Counted from the first letter of the stretch, positions 1-9,618 are shown. The stretch is 64,000 nucleotides of DNA from Dietzia aurantiaca (GCF_021033825.1 NZ_JAIFXZ010000006.1:1-64000), one strand, 5' to 3'. A program made the numbers and translations. The notes: generated by a model not told the origin, from the letters alone.

Positions 1-63
1 TCGGGCCGCCGTGTCGGGGCTGAGAACCGCACCGTCCCCGACCCCGATAGCAGAGGTAGCCCC

Positions 64-948
64 ATGCAGTTCTCCACCCCGATTGCGTTCAGCCCGATCG
101 ACCAGATCCTCGACCTCGCCCGTGCGGCAGAGGATGCCGGTTTCGCGCGGATCACGCTCCCCGATTCGCTGTTCCTGCCGCACCGGCAGGACACCGACTA
201 CCCGTACACCCCTGACGGGTCGCGGATGTGGGACGAGAACACCCCGTGGGTCGAACCGCTGACCGCGATCGCAGCCATGGGTGCGGTCACCTCGACCATC
301 CGGTTCTGCCCACAGGTGCTCAAGTTCGGCCCTCGTCAGCCCCTCCTGCTGGCCCGGCAGCTGTCCACGGTCTCCCACCTGACCGGCGGTCGTGTGGACC
401 TGGGCGTCGGCATCGGGTGGGACCCCAACGAGTTCGCCTGGTGTGGCGTCTCCTACCCGGGCCGCGGCAAGCGGGTGGACGAGATGCTCGAGATCCTCCG
501 CCTGGCCGGCGACGGCGGCTGGTTCGAGTACCACGGCGAGCACTTCGACTTCGACCGCCTCACGCTCGACCCGCCGCCTCTCGCCCAGGTGCCCTTCTAC
601 GTGGGCGGCCACACCGCCCCGGCACTGCGGCGCGCTGTCCGCATCGGCCAGGGGTGGACGTCGGCGATGATGGGCTTCGACGAGATCGTCACCACGATCG
701 GGCGCCTCGGTGAGCTGCTCGAGGCCGACGGGCGCTCGCTGGCGGACCGCGGCGACGGCCAGCCGTTCGCCATCCAGGTGGCGTGCATCGACAAGTACGG
801 CACTCGTGGGTTCGCCGAGCTCGCCGACGCGGGCGTCACGGACGTCATCGTCATCCCCTGGCTGATCGAGGGCCACGGGTATGACGCCCCCATGGAGGTC
901 AAGCGCGATTCCCTCGCCCGCTTCGGCGAGAAGTACATCACCGCCTGA
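64..948 (+). CDS. LLM class F420-dependent oxidoreductase
   Basis: This 294-aa protein has the TIM-barrel luciferase-like monooxygenase fold. It is likely an F420-dependent oxidoreductase of the TIGR03619-like kind, acting in the cytoplasm on an unknown substrate. Visible family features are the N-terminal strand with the AARAAEDAGF-type helix, the LTGGRVDLGVGIGW motif near residue 105 that lines the cofactor pocket, and VPFYVGGHT near residue 178. The start follows a weak purine-rich stretch (agaggtag). It lies 42 bp upstream of fgd1 on the same strand, so the two may be co-transcribed and fgd1 could supply reduced F420. Substrate cannot be read from sequence. Confidence 0.85.
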   Translation: MQFSTPIAFSPIDQILDLARAAEDAGFARITLPDSLFLPHRQDTDYPYTPDGSRMWDENTPWVEPLTAIAAMGAVTSTIRFCPQVLKFGPRQPLLLARQLSTVSHLTGGRVDLGVGIGWDPNEFAWCGVSYPGRGKRVDEMLEILRLAGDGGWFEYHGEHFDFDRLTLDPPPLAQVPFYVGGHTAPALRRAVRIGQGWTSAMMGFDEIVTTIGRLGELLEADGRSLADRGDGQPFAIQVACIDKYGTRGFAELADAGVTDVIVIPWLIEGHGYDAPMEVKRDSLARFGEKYITA

Positions 949-990
949 CCCTGATCAACACTCACAACTATCGCCCCTCAGGAGTCCCGA

Positions 991-2010
991 ATGACTGACA
1001 ACGCACCCCTCAAGCTCGGTTACAAGGCCTCGGCCGAGCAGTTCGGTCCGCGTGATCTGGTGGAGTTCGCGGTTCTGGCTGAGCGGGCGGGGATGGATTC
1101 GGCGACGGTGTCGGATCATTTCCAGCCGTGGCGTCACGATGGTGGGCACGCCCCGTTTTCGTTGTCGTGGCTGACCGCGGTCGGTGAGCGCACCGAGCGG
1201 CTGCAGTTGGGTACGTCGGTGCTCACGCCGACGTTCCGCTATAACCCGGCGGTGCTGGCGCAGGCGTTCGCGACCATGGCGTGCCTGTACCCGGGCCGGG
1301 TCTTCCTGGGCGTGGGCACGGGTGAGGCCCTGAATGAGATCGCCACGGGCCATCAGGGTGAGTGGCCGGCGTTCAAGGAGCGTTTCGCTCGGTTGCGTGA
1401 GTCGGTCCGGCTCATGCGTGAGTTGTGGACGGGTGAGACCACCAGTTTCGAGGGTGACTTCTACTCGACCAAGGACGCGTTCCTCTATGACGTGCCGGAG
1501 GGTGGTGTGCCGGTGTACATCGCGGCGGGTGGTCCGGTGGTGGCCAAGTACGCCGGCCGCGTGGGGGACGGGTTCATCTGTACCTCGGGCAAGGGGATGG
1601 AGTTGTACACCGACAAGCTGCTTCCGGCCGTGGAGGAGGGCGCAGCGATCAACGAGCGTGATTCGGCGGCGATTGATCGGATGATCGAGATCAAGATCAG
1701 CTACGATCCCGACCCGGCCGCGGCGTTGGAGAACTGCCGGTTCTGGGCGCCGCTGTCGCTGACCCCGGAGCAGAAGCACTCGGTGGACTCGCCGCGGGAG
1801 ATGGAGCGCCTGGCCGACGAGCTGCCCATCGAGCAGGTCGCCAAGCGCTGGATCGTGGCCTCTGACCCGGATGACGTGGTCGAGCAGGTCAAGCAGTACG
1901 TCGACGCCGGTCTGAACCACCTGGTCTTCCACGCCCCCGGCCACGACCAGAAACGCTTCCTGGACCTGTTCTCCACGGACCTCGAGCCCCGACTGCGCAA
2001 TCTGGCGTGA
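991..2010 (+). CDS. fgd1: F420-dependent glucose-6-phosphate dehydrogenase
   Basis: The 339-aa protein oxidises glucose-6-phosphate to 6-phosphogluconolactone and reduces F420 to F420H2, feeding F420-dependent reductases. It matches mycobacterial FGD1 closely along its whole length (recalled comparison). The catalytic His and Trp appear in SDHFQPWRH (His43, Trp47), and the acid Glu112 lies in [10 protein letters not shown], equal to His40, Trp44 and Glu109 of the tuberculosis enzyme with a +3 offset. The start follows CAGGAG. Codon use is uneven: up to about nucleotide 1790 many third positions are G or T, while the last 200 bp are C-rich like the neighbours, which could reflect recombination. 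Presence of this gene implies the host makes F420. Confidence 0.95.
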   Translation: MTDNAPLKLGYKASAEQFGPRDLVEFAVLAERAGMDSATVSDHFQPWRHDGGHAPFSLSWLTAVGERTERLQLGTSVLTPTFRYNPAVLAQAFATMACLYPGRVFLGVGTGEALNEIATGHQGEWPAFKERFARLRESVRLMRELWTGETTSFEGDFYSTKDAFLYDVPEGGVPVYIAAGGPVVAKYAGRVGDGFICTSGKGMELYTDKLLPAVEEGAAINERDSAAIDRMIEIKISYDPDPAAALENCRFWAPLSLTPEQKHSVDSPREMERLADELPIEQVAKRWIVASDPDDVVEQVKQYVDAGLNHLVFHAPGHDQKRFLDLFSTDLEPRLRNLA

Positions 2011-2016
2011 GCCCTG

Positions 2017-3177
2017 TCAGTCGGCGATGAGGCGGTAAAGCATGGTGTTGTGCAGGACGTAGTCGTCCGGGTTGTCGGGGGTCTCCGCCTCACCGAACTC
2101 GATACGACGACGATGAATTCGTGCCAGGATCACCGCCTGCCTCAGGCCCGCATAGGCGTAATAGAACGGCAGATCGCGGACCGTCCGGCCCGTGAGCTGT
2201 TCGTACTGCCGGACCACCTGAGCGTGGTCGAACAGGTCGGGTATGCCGGGGAAACCGTACGTGACCGCCAGATCCTGGAACAGGTCGTGGAAGTACAGGA
2301 ACCAGCCCAGGTCCACCTCGGCCGGCGCGAGGGCCGCCATCTCCCAGTCCAGCACGGCGGTCGGGGTGGTGCCCTTGTAGAGGATGTTGCCGATCCGGGC
2401 ATCACCCCAGCTGAGCACGTCCGTGCCGGGGTCCGCGGGCCAGTTGGCCTCGATCCAGGCGAAGGCCTTCTCGATCACCGGGATCCTCAGTCCGCCCTCG
2501 CGGACCGTCCACTCGTAGTACTCGCGCTGCTCGTCGACGTGCGCCCGTAGTCCGTCGCCCTCGCCGGGTCGGTCGGAGGCGAGTGAGGGGAGGAGCTCCG
2601 CGGGCCTGTCGATCCCGTGGACCGCGGCGAGCACGGCCACGGACTCGCGCTGCAATTCCGCCCGCTGCTCGGGGCTCATCTCGAGCAGCCAGCCGCCGAA
2701 CACGTACGGGGGATTGTCGACGGGCGCGACGCCGGTGGCCCGGTCCATCACCAGGAACGGCGACCCCAGCACTGCCGGGTCCTCCTCGAGCCAGCGCACG
2801 CGCGGGACGGGCAGATCGGTGTGCTCGCCGACGACCCGCATCACGTCGAACTGCCGGGCCAGGTCGTACACCGGGAACACCGGAAAGGCATCGTCGAGCG
2901 GGCACATCCGGGCCACGAGCCGCGCAGACTCTCGCTCGCCGGTGTCCGCCGATGTCCAGCAGGCGTCGAAGAGGATCGAGATGTTGGACATTCCCGACGC
3001 GTCGGGCCGCGTCACCTCGCCCACCTCGACGCCGCCCCGTCCGTCGGCTGCGTCACCCGCGCCGCCGGCGACCTGGGGGCGGCCCGCCAGCCACGAGGTG
3101 AGGCGCCCGCGCAGGTCGTCGAGATCGGCCTCGCCGGACGTCACCGTCTGGTCCAGTGGCTTGTCGGTCTGTGTCAT
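2017..3177 (-). CDS. APH-fold phosphotransferase (Rv3168-like)
   Basis: This 386-aa protein belongs to the aminoglycoside phosphotransferase/choline kinase fold, in the group that resembles Rv3168 and the kinase half of ACAD10/11. The catalytic loop reads SWGDARIGN, with catalytic Asp259 and Asn264, and the metal-binding motif is VLDWEM with Asp277. The usual His of the HGD motif is Trp here, as in that subfamily. The first 50 residues are polar and probably disordered. It converges on fgd1 with a 6-bp gap. The substrate is unknown; antibiotic resistance should not be inferred from the family name. Confidence 0.85.
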   Translation of the reverse strand: MTQTDKPLDQTVTSGEADLDDLRGRLTSWLAGRPQVAGGAGDAADGRGGVEVGEVTRPDASGMSNISILFDACWTSADTGERESARLVARMCPLDDAFPVFPVYDLARQFDVMRVVGEHTDLPVPRVRWLEEDPAVLGSPFLVMDRATGVAPVDNPPYVFGGWLLEMSPEQRAELQRESVAVLAAVHGIDRPAELLPSLASDRPGEGDGLRAHVDEQREYYEWTVREGGLRIPVIEKAFAWIEANWPADPGTDVLSWGDARIGNILYKGTTPTAVLDWEMAALAPAEVDLGWFLYFHDLFQDLAVTYGFPGIPDLFDHAQVVRQYEQLTGRTVRDLPFYYAYAGLRQAVILARIHRRRIEFGEAETPDNPDDYVLHNTMLYRLIAD

Positions 3178-3470
3178 TGTTCGTCAACCCCTCACCGGGT
3201 GCCTGATGGCGCGGGCTGTGCTCGCGGCCGACCTTAGTGTGACGTACGGCACATAGGATGGGGCTCGAATCGGAACCCCGGCGGAGGCAATGGTGGGGGA
3301 GGGGGAACGGAACGTTGTCGTCGTCGTCACTCCTCCGGCGCCCCCGCCGGCGCTTGGTGATCCGTCACCGACCGGGGGATTTCAGTAGCATCGCGGCATA
3401 GTGCCGCGGAGTCCGCCTGCGGGTGTGGACCGTCGCCGCCGGCCCCCTCGACAGCAGAAGGCGAACCCAC
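3178..3470. promoter_or_regulatory. Divergent promoter region
   Basis: This 293-bp gap separates the divergent kinase (minus) and luciferase-like oxidoreductase (plus), so it must hold both promoters. I could not assign -35/-10 boxes confidently. It contains one minus-strand copy of the repeated 13-mer GACGACGACAACG at 3313-3325. No open frame in it looks like a gene. Confidence 0.5.
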
Positions 3471-4451
3471 ATGGCCATCCCCCTGAGCATCCTCGACCTG
3501 GTCTCCATCCCCGAGGGCTCCACCGCCCGCGACGGCATCGCCGCCTCGATGACTTCCGCCAAGCTCGCCGACGAGCTGGGCTACCACCGACTCTGGTTTG
3601 CCGAGCATCACAACACGCCCAACCTCGCCTCCAAGGCCACCTCGCTGCTCATCTCGCAGGCGGCTGGCGTCACCGAGAACATCCGCGTCGGCTCCGGCGG
3701 CGTCATGCTGCCCAACCACGCGCCGCTGATGGTGGCCGAGCAATACGGCACCCTCGCCAACATCCACGGCGACCGCATCGACCTGGGCCTCGGCCGCGCC
3801 CCCGGCACCGACGGCATGACCGCCCAGGCGCTGAGCCGCTCCTCCGCCGAGCCGCAGGCCTTCGCCCGACACATCTACGACCTGCAGGGCTGGTTCGGCG
3901 AATCCGGCACCGCGCACAGCACCCCGATCTTCTCTTCGGTCTCCCAGGGCATGGAGGTGCCGATCTGGGTGCTCGGCTCGACCGTCAACGGTGCCTCCAT
4001 CGCCGGGCAGCTGGGCCTGCCGTTCTCGCTGGCCTCGCACTTCGCGCCCGACCAGATCGATGACGCCGTGCGCGTCTACCGCGAGACGTTCAGCACCGAG
4101 GCGCCCACCGCGCGGATCGACAAGCCGTATGTCATGGCCGGTATCAACGTGATGGTCGCCGACACGGATGAAGAAGCGCAGCGGCAGTTCACCACCATCC
4201 AGCAGATGTTCCTCGACATCCGTAGCGGGCGGCAGCGCAAGATCCAGCCGCCCGTCGACCTGTCCGAGTTCCCCGGCGGTGTGCCGTCGATGCTCGACAT
4301 CAGCGCCGTGGGTTCGCCGGACACGGTGAAGGCTCGGCTGGAGGAGTTCGCCGAGCGCACCGGTGCGGACGAGCTCATCACCGTGACCTACGCCTACGAC
4401 CCGGACGTGCGCGACCACTCGCTGAAGTTGCTGGCGGACGTCTGGTTCTAG
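3471..4451 (+). CDS. LLM class flavin-dependent oxidoreductase
   Basis: This 326-aa luciferase-like TIM-barrel enzyme is of the MsnO8/alkanal-monooxygenase-like subgroup, marked by the early LADELGYHRLWFAEHHN motif, by IRVGSGGVMLPNHAPLMVAEQ and by RIDLGLGRAPGTD. These enzymes usually use FMNH2 rather than F420; the sequence alone does not settle the cofactor. The ATG at 3471 is preferred over an in-frame ATG at 3423 because it follows CAGAAGG and starts directly at the conserved MAIPLSILD segment. It converges on kup with 24 bp between stops. Confidence 0.85.
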   Translation: MAIPLSILDLVSIPEGSTARDGIAASMTSAKLADELGYHRLWFAEHHNTPNLASKATSLLISQAAGVTENIRVGSGGVMLPNHAPLMVAEQYGTLANIHGDRIDLGLGRAPGTDGMTAQALSRSSAEPQAFARHIYDLQGWFGESGTAHSTPIFSSVSQGMEVPIWVLGSTVNGASIAGQLGLPFSLASHFAPDQIDDAVRVYRETFSTEAPTARIDKPYVMAGINVMVADTDEEAQRQFTTIQQMFLDIRSGRQRKIQPPVDLSEFPGGVPSMLDISAVGSPDTVKARLEEFAERTGADELITVTYAYDPDVRDHSLKLLADVWF

Positions 4452-4475
4452 ACCACTGGCGCCCGGAGCGTCGCG

Positions 4476-6413
4476 TCAGATGTGCAGCACCTCGCCCATA
4501 ACCACTGTGCGGTCGGGCGGTAGGTGGAACACCTCGGTGCGGTTGGCCTGGTTCTTCTCCATGGCGAGGAAGAGCCGCTCGCGCCAGTGCCGCAGGCCCG
4601 GCGGGCGCGCCGGCCGGAGAGCGAGAACGGACAGGAAGTAGGTGGCCTCCTCGTGGGCCAGGGCCAGGCCATCCAACCGCTGGGAGGCCCGCGCGAGGTG
4701 TAGCGGGATGTTCTGGGACTCGGTGAACCCGACTCGCACGGTGACCCTGACGACCTCGCCCAGAGGGGTGGCGAACGTGTCCATGCGGTACTTGTCCGCG
4801 GATCGGGCCCGGGGGACGTTGCGATGCTCCAACCGGACCAGGATCACCTGCTCCGGGAAGATCTTCAGGTCCGACACGCAGCTGACCAGGGCCAGGGGCG
4901 TGGTGCCCGGGTCGGAGTGCGGAAATACCGCCACCCGCGGGGAACGCTGCACCGGCTCCTCATTGAGGCAGGCGAGGAAATCGTCCAACGGTCGCTCCAG
5001 CCGCCTCCGCGCGGAGGCGACCGTCGCGTGGCCGCGGCGCCAGCACGTCATCACCACCACTACGGCCGCAGCCAGAAGGACGGGAAGCCATCCGCCCTCG
5101 GGGAGCTTGGTGGCGTTGGCTGCCAGCAGGACGAGCTCGAGAGTGCCCACCGTCGCGACGTAGAGGGCGACCACCGGCCACCTCCAGTGCCAGACTGACA
5201 CGGCGAACACCATGAACAGCAGGGACTCGAGCACCAGGGTCCCCGTCACGGCGAACCCGTACGCACTGGCCAGCGACTCGGACGAGCCGAAGAGCAGCAC
5301 CACGGCCAGGACCGCGACGAAGAGCAGCCAGTTGAGGGCCGGCACGTAGATCTCGCCCGCCCGGCGCCTGGAGGTGTACCGCATCGCCAAGCGCGGCAGG
5401 AGGGACAGGCGGACGGCCTGGTGGGCGATCGAGAACGCGCCCGAGATGACGGCCTGCGAGGCGATGATCGTCGCGGCCGTGGCCAGCACGACGAGCGGGA
5501 TCTGCAGAATGTCGGGGGCGAGGTGGAACAGCGGGTTGCCCACCGCGCCCGGGTGCGAGATGACCAGTGCGCCCTGGCCCAGATAGACCAACGTCAGCGC
5601 CGGCAACACGACCAGGAACCATGCGCGCCTGATCGCGGATGCGGAGAAATGCCCCAGGTCGGCGTACAGCGCCTCGGCGCCGGTCACGGTGAGGACGACC
5701 GCGCCGAGGAGGACGAACGCCTCGAAGGGATGCCGCAGGAGGAGATCGAACGCCCAGTGCGGCGACAGGCTGGTCAGGATCTCCGGGTGGGCGACGATCT
5801 GCGGGACCCCGAGCAGCGCCAGGGCCACGAACCACACGACCATGATCGGACCGAACGCCCCGGACACCCGGGTGGTGCCGTACGGCTGGACGAGGAACAG
5901 GGCGATCAGGATCGCCACGGTCAGCGGGACGACAGCCGACTCCAGGCCCGGCGCGCTGACGGTCAGTCCTTCTACCGCACTGAGCACCGAGATCGCCGGT
6001 GTGATGACCGCGTCACCGAAGAACAGCGCTGCGCCGAGGATGCCGATGATCGTCACCATCGCGCCGATCCGGTGCCCCGGGAGCCTGCGGCGGAGCAGTG
6101 CCACCAGTGCGAGTATCCCGCCCTCGCCGTCGTTGTCCGCGCGGATCACCAGCAGCACGTACTTGACCGTCACGATCGCGGTGATGGTCCACAGGACCAT
6201 CGAGATGATGCCGTAGACGTTGTGCGGCGTCACCTCGACGGCGTTGTGACGCATGCTGAACGCGGTGTGCAAGGCGTACAGCGGACTGGTGCCGATGTCG
6301 CCGAACACCACCCCCAGGGCGCCCACGACCAGCATGGGTCGAGCCGGCGCGCCGCGCTGACCAGCACGTAGGAGGCGGGTAGCGCGCAGGCCCAGTCGTC
6401 CGAGACCGTTCAC
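4476..6413 (-). CDS. kup: KUP-family potassium uptake permease
   Basis: The protein imports K+ by K+/H+ symport across the cytoplasmic membrane. The signature GALGVVFGDIGTSPLYAL lies in the first membrane helix. About twelve hydrophobic segments follow, then a cytoplasmic C-terminal domain from about residue 450, giving about 645 aa, normal for the family. The open frame runs on upstream to 6515, but the extra residues are low-complexity and unlike Kup; the GTG at 6413, which has GGAG 12 nt upstream, gives a typical N terminus. An ATG just before the first helix is another possibility. The leader between this gene and 6674 is about 260 bp. Confidence 0.92.
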   Translation of the reverse strand: MNGLGRLGLRATRLLRAGQRGAPARPMLVVGALGVVFGDIGTSPLYALHTAFSMRHNAVEVTPHNVYGIISMVLWTITAIVTVKYVLLVIRADNDGEGGILALVALLRRRLPGHRIGAMVTIIGILGAALFFGDAVITPAISVLSAVEGLTVSAPGLESAVVPLTVAILIALFLVQPYGTTRVSGAFGPIMVVWFVALALLGVPQIVAHPEILTSLSPHWAFDLLLRHPFEAFVLLGAVVLTVTGAEALYADLGHFSASAIRRAWFLVVLPALTLVYLGQGALVISHPGAVGNPLFHLAPDILQIPLVVLATAATIIASQAVISGAFSIAHQAVRLSLLPRLAMRYTSRRRAGEIYVPALNWLLFVAVLAVVLLFGSSESLASAYGFAVTGTLVLESLLFMVFAVSVWHWRWPVVALYVATVGTLELVLLAANATKLPEGGWLPVLLAAAVVVVMTCWRRGHATVASARRRLERPLDDFLACLNEEPVQRSPRVAVFPHSDPGTTPLALVSCVSDLKIFPEQVILVRLEHRNVPRARSADKYRMDTFATPLGEVVRVTVRVGFTESQNIPLHLARASQRLDGLALAHEEATYFLSVLALRPARPPGLRHWRERLFLAMEKNQANRTEVFHLPPDRTVVMGEVLHI

Positions 6414-6673
6414 CGGATAAGTGTGCTCCTCGCTCCTGGCTCGCGCCAGGTGCGATGTGCCAGGTCGGTGCGCCGCACTTCGGGCGCGGTGAGGTGTGCT
6501 CAGGGGCCGGGCCATTCGTCAGCCTGTCGGGTGGCGGCCAGGATCGCGGAGCTCTCACGGGTGCTGCCCCTTGGGTTACATCCTGCGGGACGCCTATCGG
6601 AGCACGTGGAACTGGAGCGACGGCTGTCGGCTTCGCTTGCGTGCCGGTGTTCGGCGCTAGCAGAATCGGTCCT

Positions 6674-7237
6674 GTGGCCGCATCGCAACAGACCCTCCGC
6701 GCCGCCGTCTTTCTCGGGCTGAGCGTCGACGGCCGCATCGCTCGGCCTGATGGCGACCTCGAGTGGCTGACCAGCCGCGGCGCCGCCGCCGGGGACGCGG
6801 GCTTCACGCCCTTCGTGGAGTCAGTTGAGGCTGTAGTGATGGGCCGGCGAACCTACGAGGCCATCGCTTCCGACGAGCACTGGCCCTACCTCGATCGGCC
6901 GATACATGTGATCAGCACGTCCCTCGCAGCAGACGGAGATCCCCGGATCACCGTGCATCGCTCCGGCGAGGCGGCTATCGACGCGCTGCAGCGGGACGGC
7001 TACCGGCGCGTCTACGTCGACGGTGGCGAGACCATCCGTTGGTTCCTTGCCTCCAAACTTGTCGACGAACTCACGCTCTCCCATGTGCCCGTGCTCATCG
7101 GCGACGGGCCCTCACTGTTCGGGCCGCTGGGCGAAGACGTGCATCTCAAGCATGTCCGCACCGCGGTTCTCGACGGCGGAATGGTCCAGACCGCCTACCG
7201 CGTCCGGGGAGGACCGACGTCGCCCGCAGCCACATAG
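6674..7237 (+). CDS. RibD/DHFR-fold reductase family protein
   Basis: The 187-aa protein has the RibD C-terminal/dihydrofolate-reductase-like fold, in the YyaP/YwjB group of NAD(P)H-binding reductases with unknown substrates. Visible motifs are the opening strand with FLGLSVDGRIARPDGDLEWL, the VVMGRRTYE nucleotide-binding turn, VYVDGGETIRWFL and HVPVLIGDGPSLFG. The frame is open back to 6455, but the GTG at 6674 gives the family's normal N terminus a few residues before the first strand. It is a free-standing single domain, so a direct role in riboflavin synthesis is unlikely. Confidence 0.82.
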   Translation: MAASQQTLRAAVFLGLSVDGRIARPDGDLEWLTSRGAAAGDAGFTPFVESVEAVVMGRRTYEAIASDEHWPYLDRPIHVISTSLAADGDPRITVHRSGEAAIDALQRDGYRRVYVDGGETIRWFLASKLVDELTLSHVPVLIGDGPSLFGPLGEDVHLKHVRTAVLDGGMVQTAYRVRGGPTSPAAT

Positions 7238-7570
7238 GGCAAGCGGGAGGTCACCACGCGTCCCGTCCCAGTCGAAGAACCCTCACTGGACGCTCTCGCC
7301 CTCGACCCCGATCACAGCGGGCCGCAGCGGCCAGTGTCCTGTTCCAGTGCCGAGCCTTCACCGGGACGGAGCGCGGGCCACGTCTCAATAATTTAAAGGT
7401 TTTCGAGACACATGAACTCGCCCGGGGAGGTGGCCAGTTTTTGAACCAGTTTCTTAGACCTACAGTCACCCGCCATTGTCTCACCCAGTCGTTTTGACGG
7501 GCTGCTGGCGACACGGCAAAGCTGACCGTGTCTATAGTTGCGTGCAGCAAGCAACTATGAAGGAGTGGCA
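7238..7570. other. Intergenic, AT-richer segment
   Basis: This 333-bp stretch has no convincing gene. Its second half (about 7380-7500) is clearly richer in A and T than the surroundings and holds a short inverted repeat GTCTC (7382-7386) / GAGAC (7405-7409). The last 40 bp carry the MarR operator and promoter. The AT-rich part could be the trace of an old insertion, but I see no transposase remnant or target duplication. Confidence 0.5.
7534..7558. promoter_or_regulatory. MarR operator (inverted repeat)
   Basis: A perfect 8-bp inverted repeat, ATAGTTGC (7534-7541) and GCAACTAT (7551-7558), has a 9-nt spacer and ends 12 bp before the marR start codon. It matches the TAGTTGC/GCAACTA form common for MarR proteins. 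The left arm overlaps TATAGT, a plausible -10 box, so binding would block transcription of the marR-MFS operon (autorepression, inferred). Confidence 0.75.
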
Positions 7571-8026
7571 GTGACTCGACGCAGTGACGCCGGCGAGATT
7601 CTCGTGGAGCTTGTCCGCACCTTGCGTCTGTTCCGGTACGCAGGGCAGCACCGCGGACAGGAGGACATCTCTGGCACCAAGGTCGGCGTGATGCGGTTTC
7701 TGATCGACGGTGACGAACGATCGGGGGAGATCGCACATCGACTCTTCCTGTCCCCGTCCGTCGTGTCGCGGGCAGTGGACTCGCTCGAGGTGGACGGGCT
7801 GGTCTGTCGGCGTCGCGATCCTGACGATGCTCGTGCCTGGCTGATCTCGATCACTGATCGCGGCCGAGTGGACTTGCAACGACGTCAGCAGGCGATTGCC
7901 GACCGATTCGCGGAGATCCTCGCCAGAGACACCGAGCTCTGCCCCGCCCGGACGCTCCAGTTACTGAAGAAACTGAACGACCATCTCGACGAGCTCGCTG
8001 CGACCATGACCGCGGGAGAGAAATGA
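7571..8026 (+). CDS. MarR family transcriptional regulator
   Basis: This 151-aa winged-helix repressor of the MarR family probably controls the exporter that follows. The DNA-binding region reads GEIAHRLFLSPSVVSRAVDSLEVDGLVCRRRDPDDAR, with the typical wing DPDDAR. The GTG at 7571 follows AGGAG with 5 nt spacing. The frame is open a little further upstream, but that part would run through the operator. Its stop overlaps the MFS start (ATGA at 8023-8026), so both are translated together. The inducer is unknown; in such pairs it is often a substrate of the pump. Confidence 0.9.
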   Translation: MTRRSDAGEILVELVRTLRLFRYAGQHRGQEDISGTKVGVMRFLIDGDERSGEIAHRLFLSPSVVSRAVDSLEVDGLVCRRRDPDDARAWLISITDRGRVDLQRRQQAIADRFAEILARDTELCPARTLQLLKKLNDHLDELAATMTAGEK

Positions 8027-9618
8027 GTCAACGACCTATGACTGAACAGGCCAGCGCGCCTCCCGGATACCAGGCGTTACCTCATCGCGAGGTGCTCCAG
8101 GTGATGACCGGCCTCTTGGCCGCACTGTTCACCGCCTTGATCTCCAACACCATTGTGTCCACGGCGTTGCCCACGATCATGGCCGACCTCAACGGCACCC
8201 AACGCCAGTACACGTGGGTGATCACCACGAGTTTGCTGATGATGACCGTCAGTACACCGGTCTGGGGCAAGCTCTCGGATCTGTTCGACAAGAAGATGCT
8301 GGTTCAGCTGACCATCGTGTTGTTCGTGGTGGGTTCTGTTGCGGCGGGCCTGTCCACGTCGGTGGCGATGATGATGGGGGCCCGCGTCGTTCAAGGAATC
8401 GCGATGGGCGGGCTGATGGCCCTGGTTCAGTCCATCATGGGTTCGATCATCGCCCCCCGGGAACGCGGCCGTTACGCCGGATATATGGGCGGTGTCATGG
8501 GCATCGCGACAGTCTCCGGGCCACTGCTGGGCGGTGTGATCACTGATGGCCTGGGATGGAGGTGGACCTACTTCGTCTGCGTCCCGCTCGCCGTTGTGGC
8601 GATGGTTCTCATCCAGGTCAAACTCCGTATCCCGTTGATCGAATCCAGAAAGGTCACGATCGACTACGCAGGGGCCGTGCTGATCGCGCTCTGCGCGGCG
8701 CTCCCGATGTTGTGGGTGACCTTCGCGGGCAGCGAGTACGCATGGGTTTCCTGGCAGTCTGCAGCGTTCATCGGCGCGTTCGTCGTCGTGACCGCGGCGG
8801 CGGTCATCGTCGAGCTGCGGGCTGCCGAGCCGATCGTGCCCATCCGGGTGCTGCGGACCAACACCGCAGCATTGATGATCGTCGCCAGCTTGGCGGTGGG
8901 TGTGGCGATGTTCGCTCCGGCGGTGTTCCTGACTCAGTACTTCCAGCTGGGTGGGGGCTACTCACCGACCCAGGCCGGGTTGCTCATCTTGCCGATGATC
9001 GTCTTCCAGACGGCGTCCTCGGCGATCGGTGGGATGATCGTAAGCCGCACCGGCCGGTGGAAGCCGATCATGGTCATCGGCAGCATCCTGATGGTGACTG
9101 GTCTCGCGGGCCTGGGGATGGTCGACCACACAACCGGGTATCTGTGGGTCGCGGTGTCGATGGCGTTGATGGGTATCGGTGTAGGAACCCTGATCCAGAA
9201 CATCGTGCTGGCAGTGCAGAATATCGTCGACGTCCGGGAAGTCGGAGCCGCTTCCGCGGCGATCGCGTTCTTCCGATCCCTCGGCGGAGCGATCGGTGTC
9301 TCCGCACTCGGCGCTGTCTTGACCAACGAGGTCGCTGCTCAGATTCGAGACCGTCTCGGCGAGCTGGGGATGACGAGCGGACAACTGGGAAGCAGCGAAG
9401 GCTCGGCAGAGACCAGCCTGGACATCAGTGGTCTGCCGGCGCCGATCCAGCAGATCTTCCATGACTCCTACGCTGATGCCTTCGGGCATCTGTTCATGGT
9501 CACGGCGCTTATCGGAGTGGTCACCGTGGTCGCGGTTCTGGCCGTTCGCGAGACGCGCCTGCGGACCACTGTGGAGTTGAACCCCACCCCTGCGAGTCAG
9601 GAGAACGAATCGCCGTAG
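8023..9618 (+). CDS. DHA2-type MFS multidrug exporter
   Basis: The 531-aa protein is a 14-helix drug:H+ antiporter (EmrB/QacA, DHA2) of the cytoplasmic membrane. It has the proton-relay start NTIVSTALPTIMADL in helix 1, motif A GKLSDLFDKKMLV between helices 2 and 3, and a motif-C-like stretch GVMGIATVSGPLLGGVI in helix 5. It overlaps marR by 4 nt and is presumably induced when the MarR ligand is present. Codon use is a little less GC-biased than in the core genes around it. The substrate cannot be predicted. Confidence 0.92.
   Translation: MSQRPMTEQASAPPGYQALPHREVLQVMTGLLAALFTALISNTIVSTALPTIMADLNGTQRQYTWVITTSLLMMTVSTPVWGKLSDLFDKKMLVQLTIVLFVVGSVAAGLSTSVAMMMGARVVQGIAMGGLMALVQSIMGSIIAPRERGRYAGYMGGVMGIATVSGPLLGGVITDGLGWRWTYFVCVPLAVVAMVLIQVKLRIPLIESRKVTIDYAGAVLIALCAALPMLWVTFAGSEYAWVSWQSAAFIGAFVVVTAAAVIVELRAAEPIVPIRVLRTNTAALMIVASLAVGVAMFAPAVFLTQYFQLGGGYSPTQAGLLILPMIVFQTASSAIGGMIVSRTGRWKPIMVIGSILMVTGLAGLGMVDHTTGYLWVAVSMALMGIGVGTLIQNIVLAVQNIVDVREVGAASAAIAFFRSLGGAIGVSALGAVLTNEVAAQIRDRLGELGMTSGQLGSSEGSAETSLDISGLPAPIQQIFHDSYADAFGHLFMVTALIGVVTVVAVLAVRETRLRTTVELNPTPASQENESP

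Noticed and set aside
2017-3177. Aminoglycoside resistance gene
   Set aside because: The fold is shared by many kinases of unrelated substrates and the sequence groups with Rv3168-like proteins, not with known resistance enzymes.
6414-6673. Possible c-di-AMP (ydaO) riboswitch in the kup leader
   Set aside because: A fragment on the minus strand (CACCCGACAGGCTGAC) resembles the 3' part of the motif and kup is a common target, but I could not find the other conserved blocks. A covariance-model search (RF00379) would decide.
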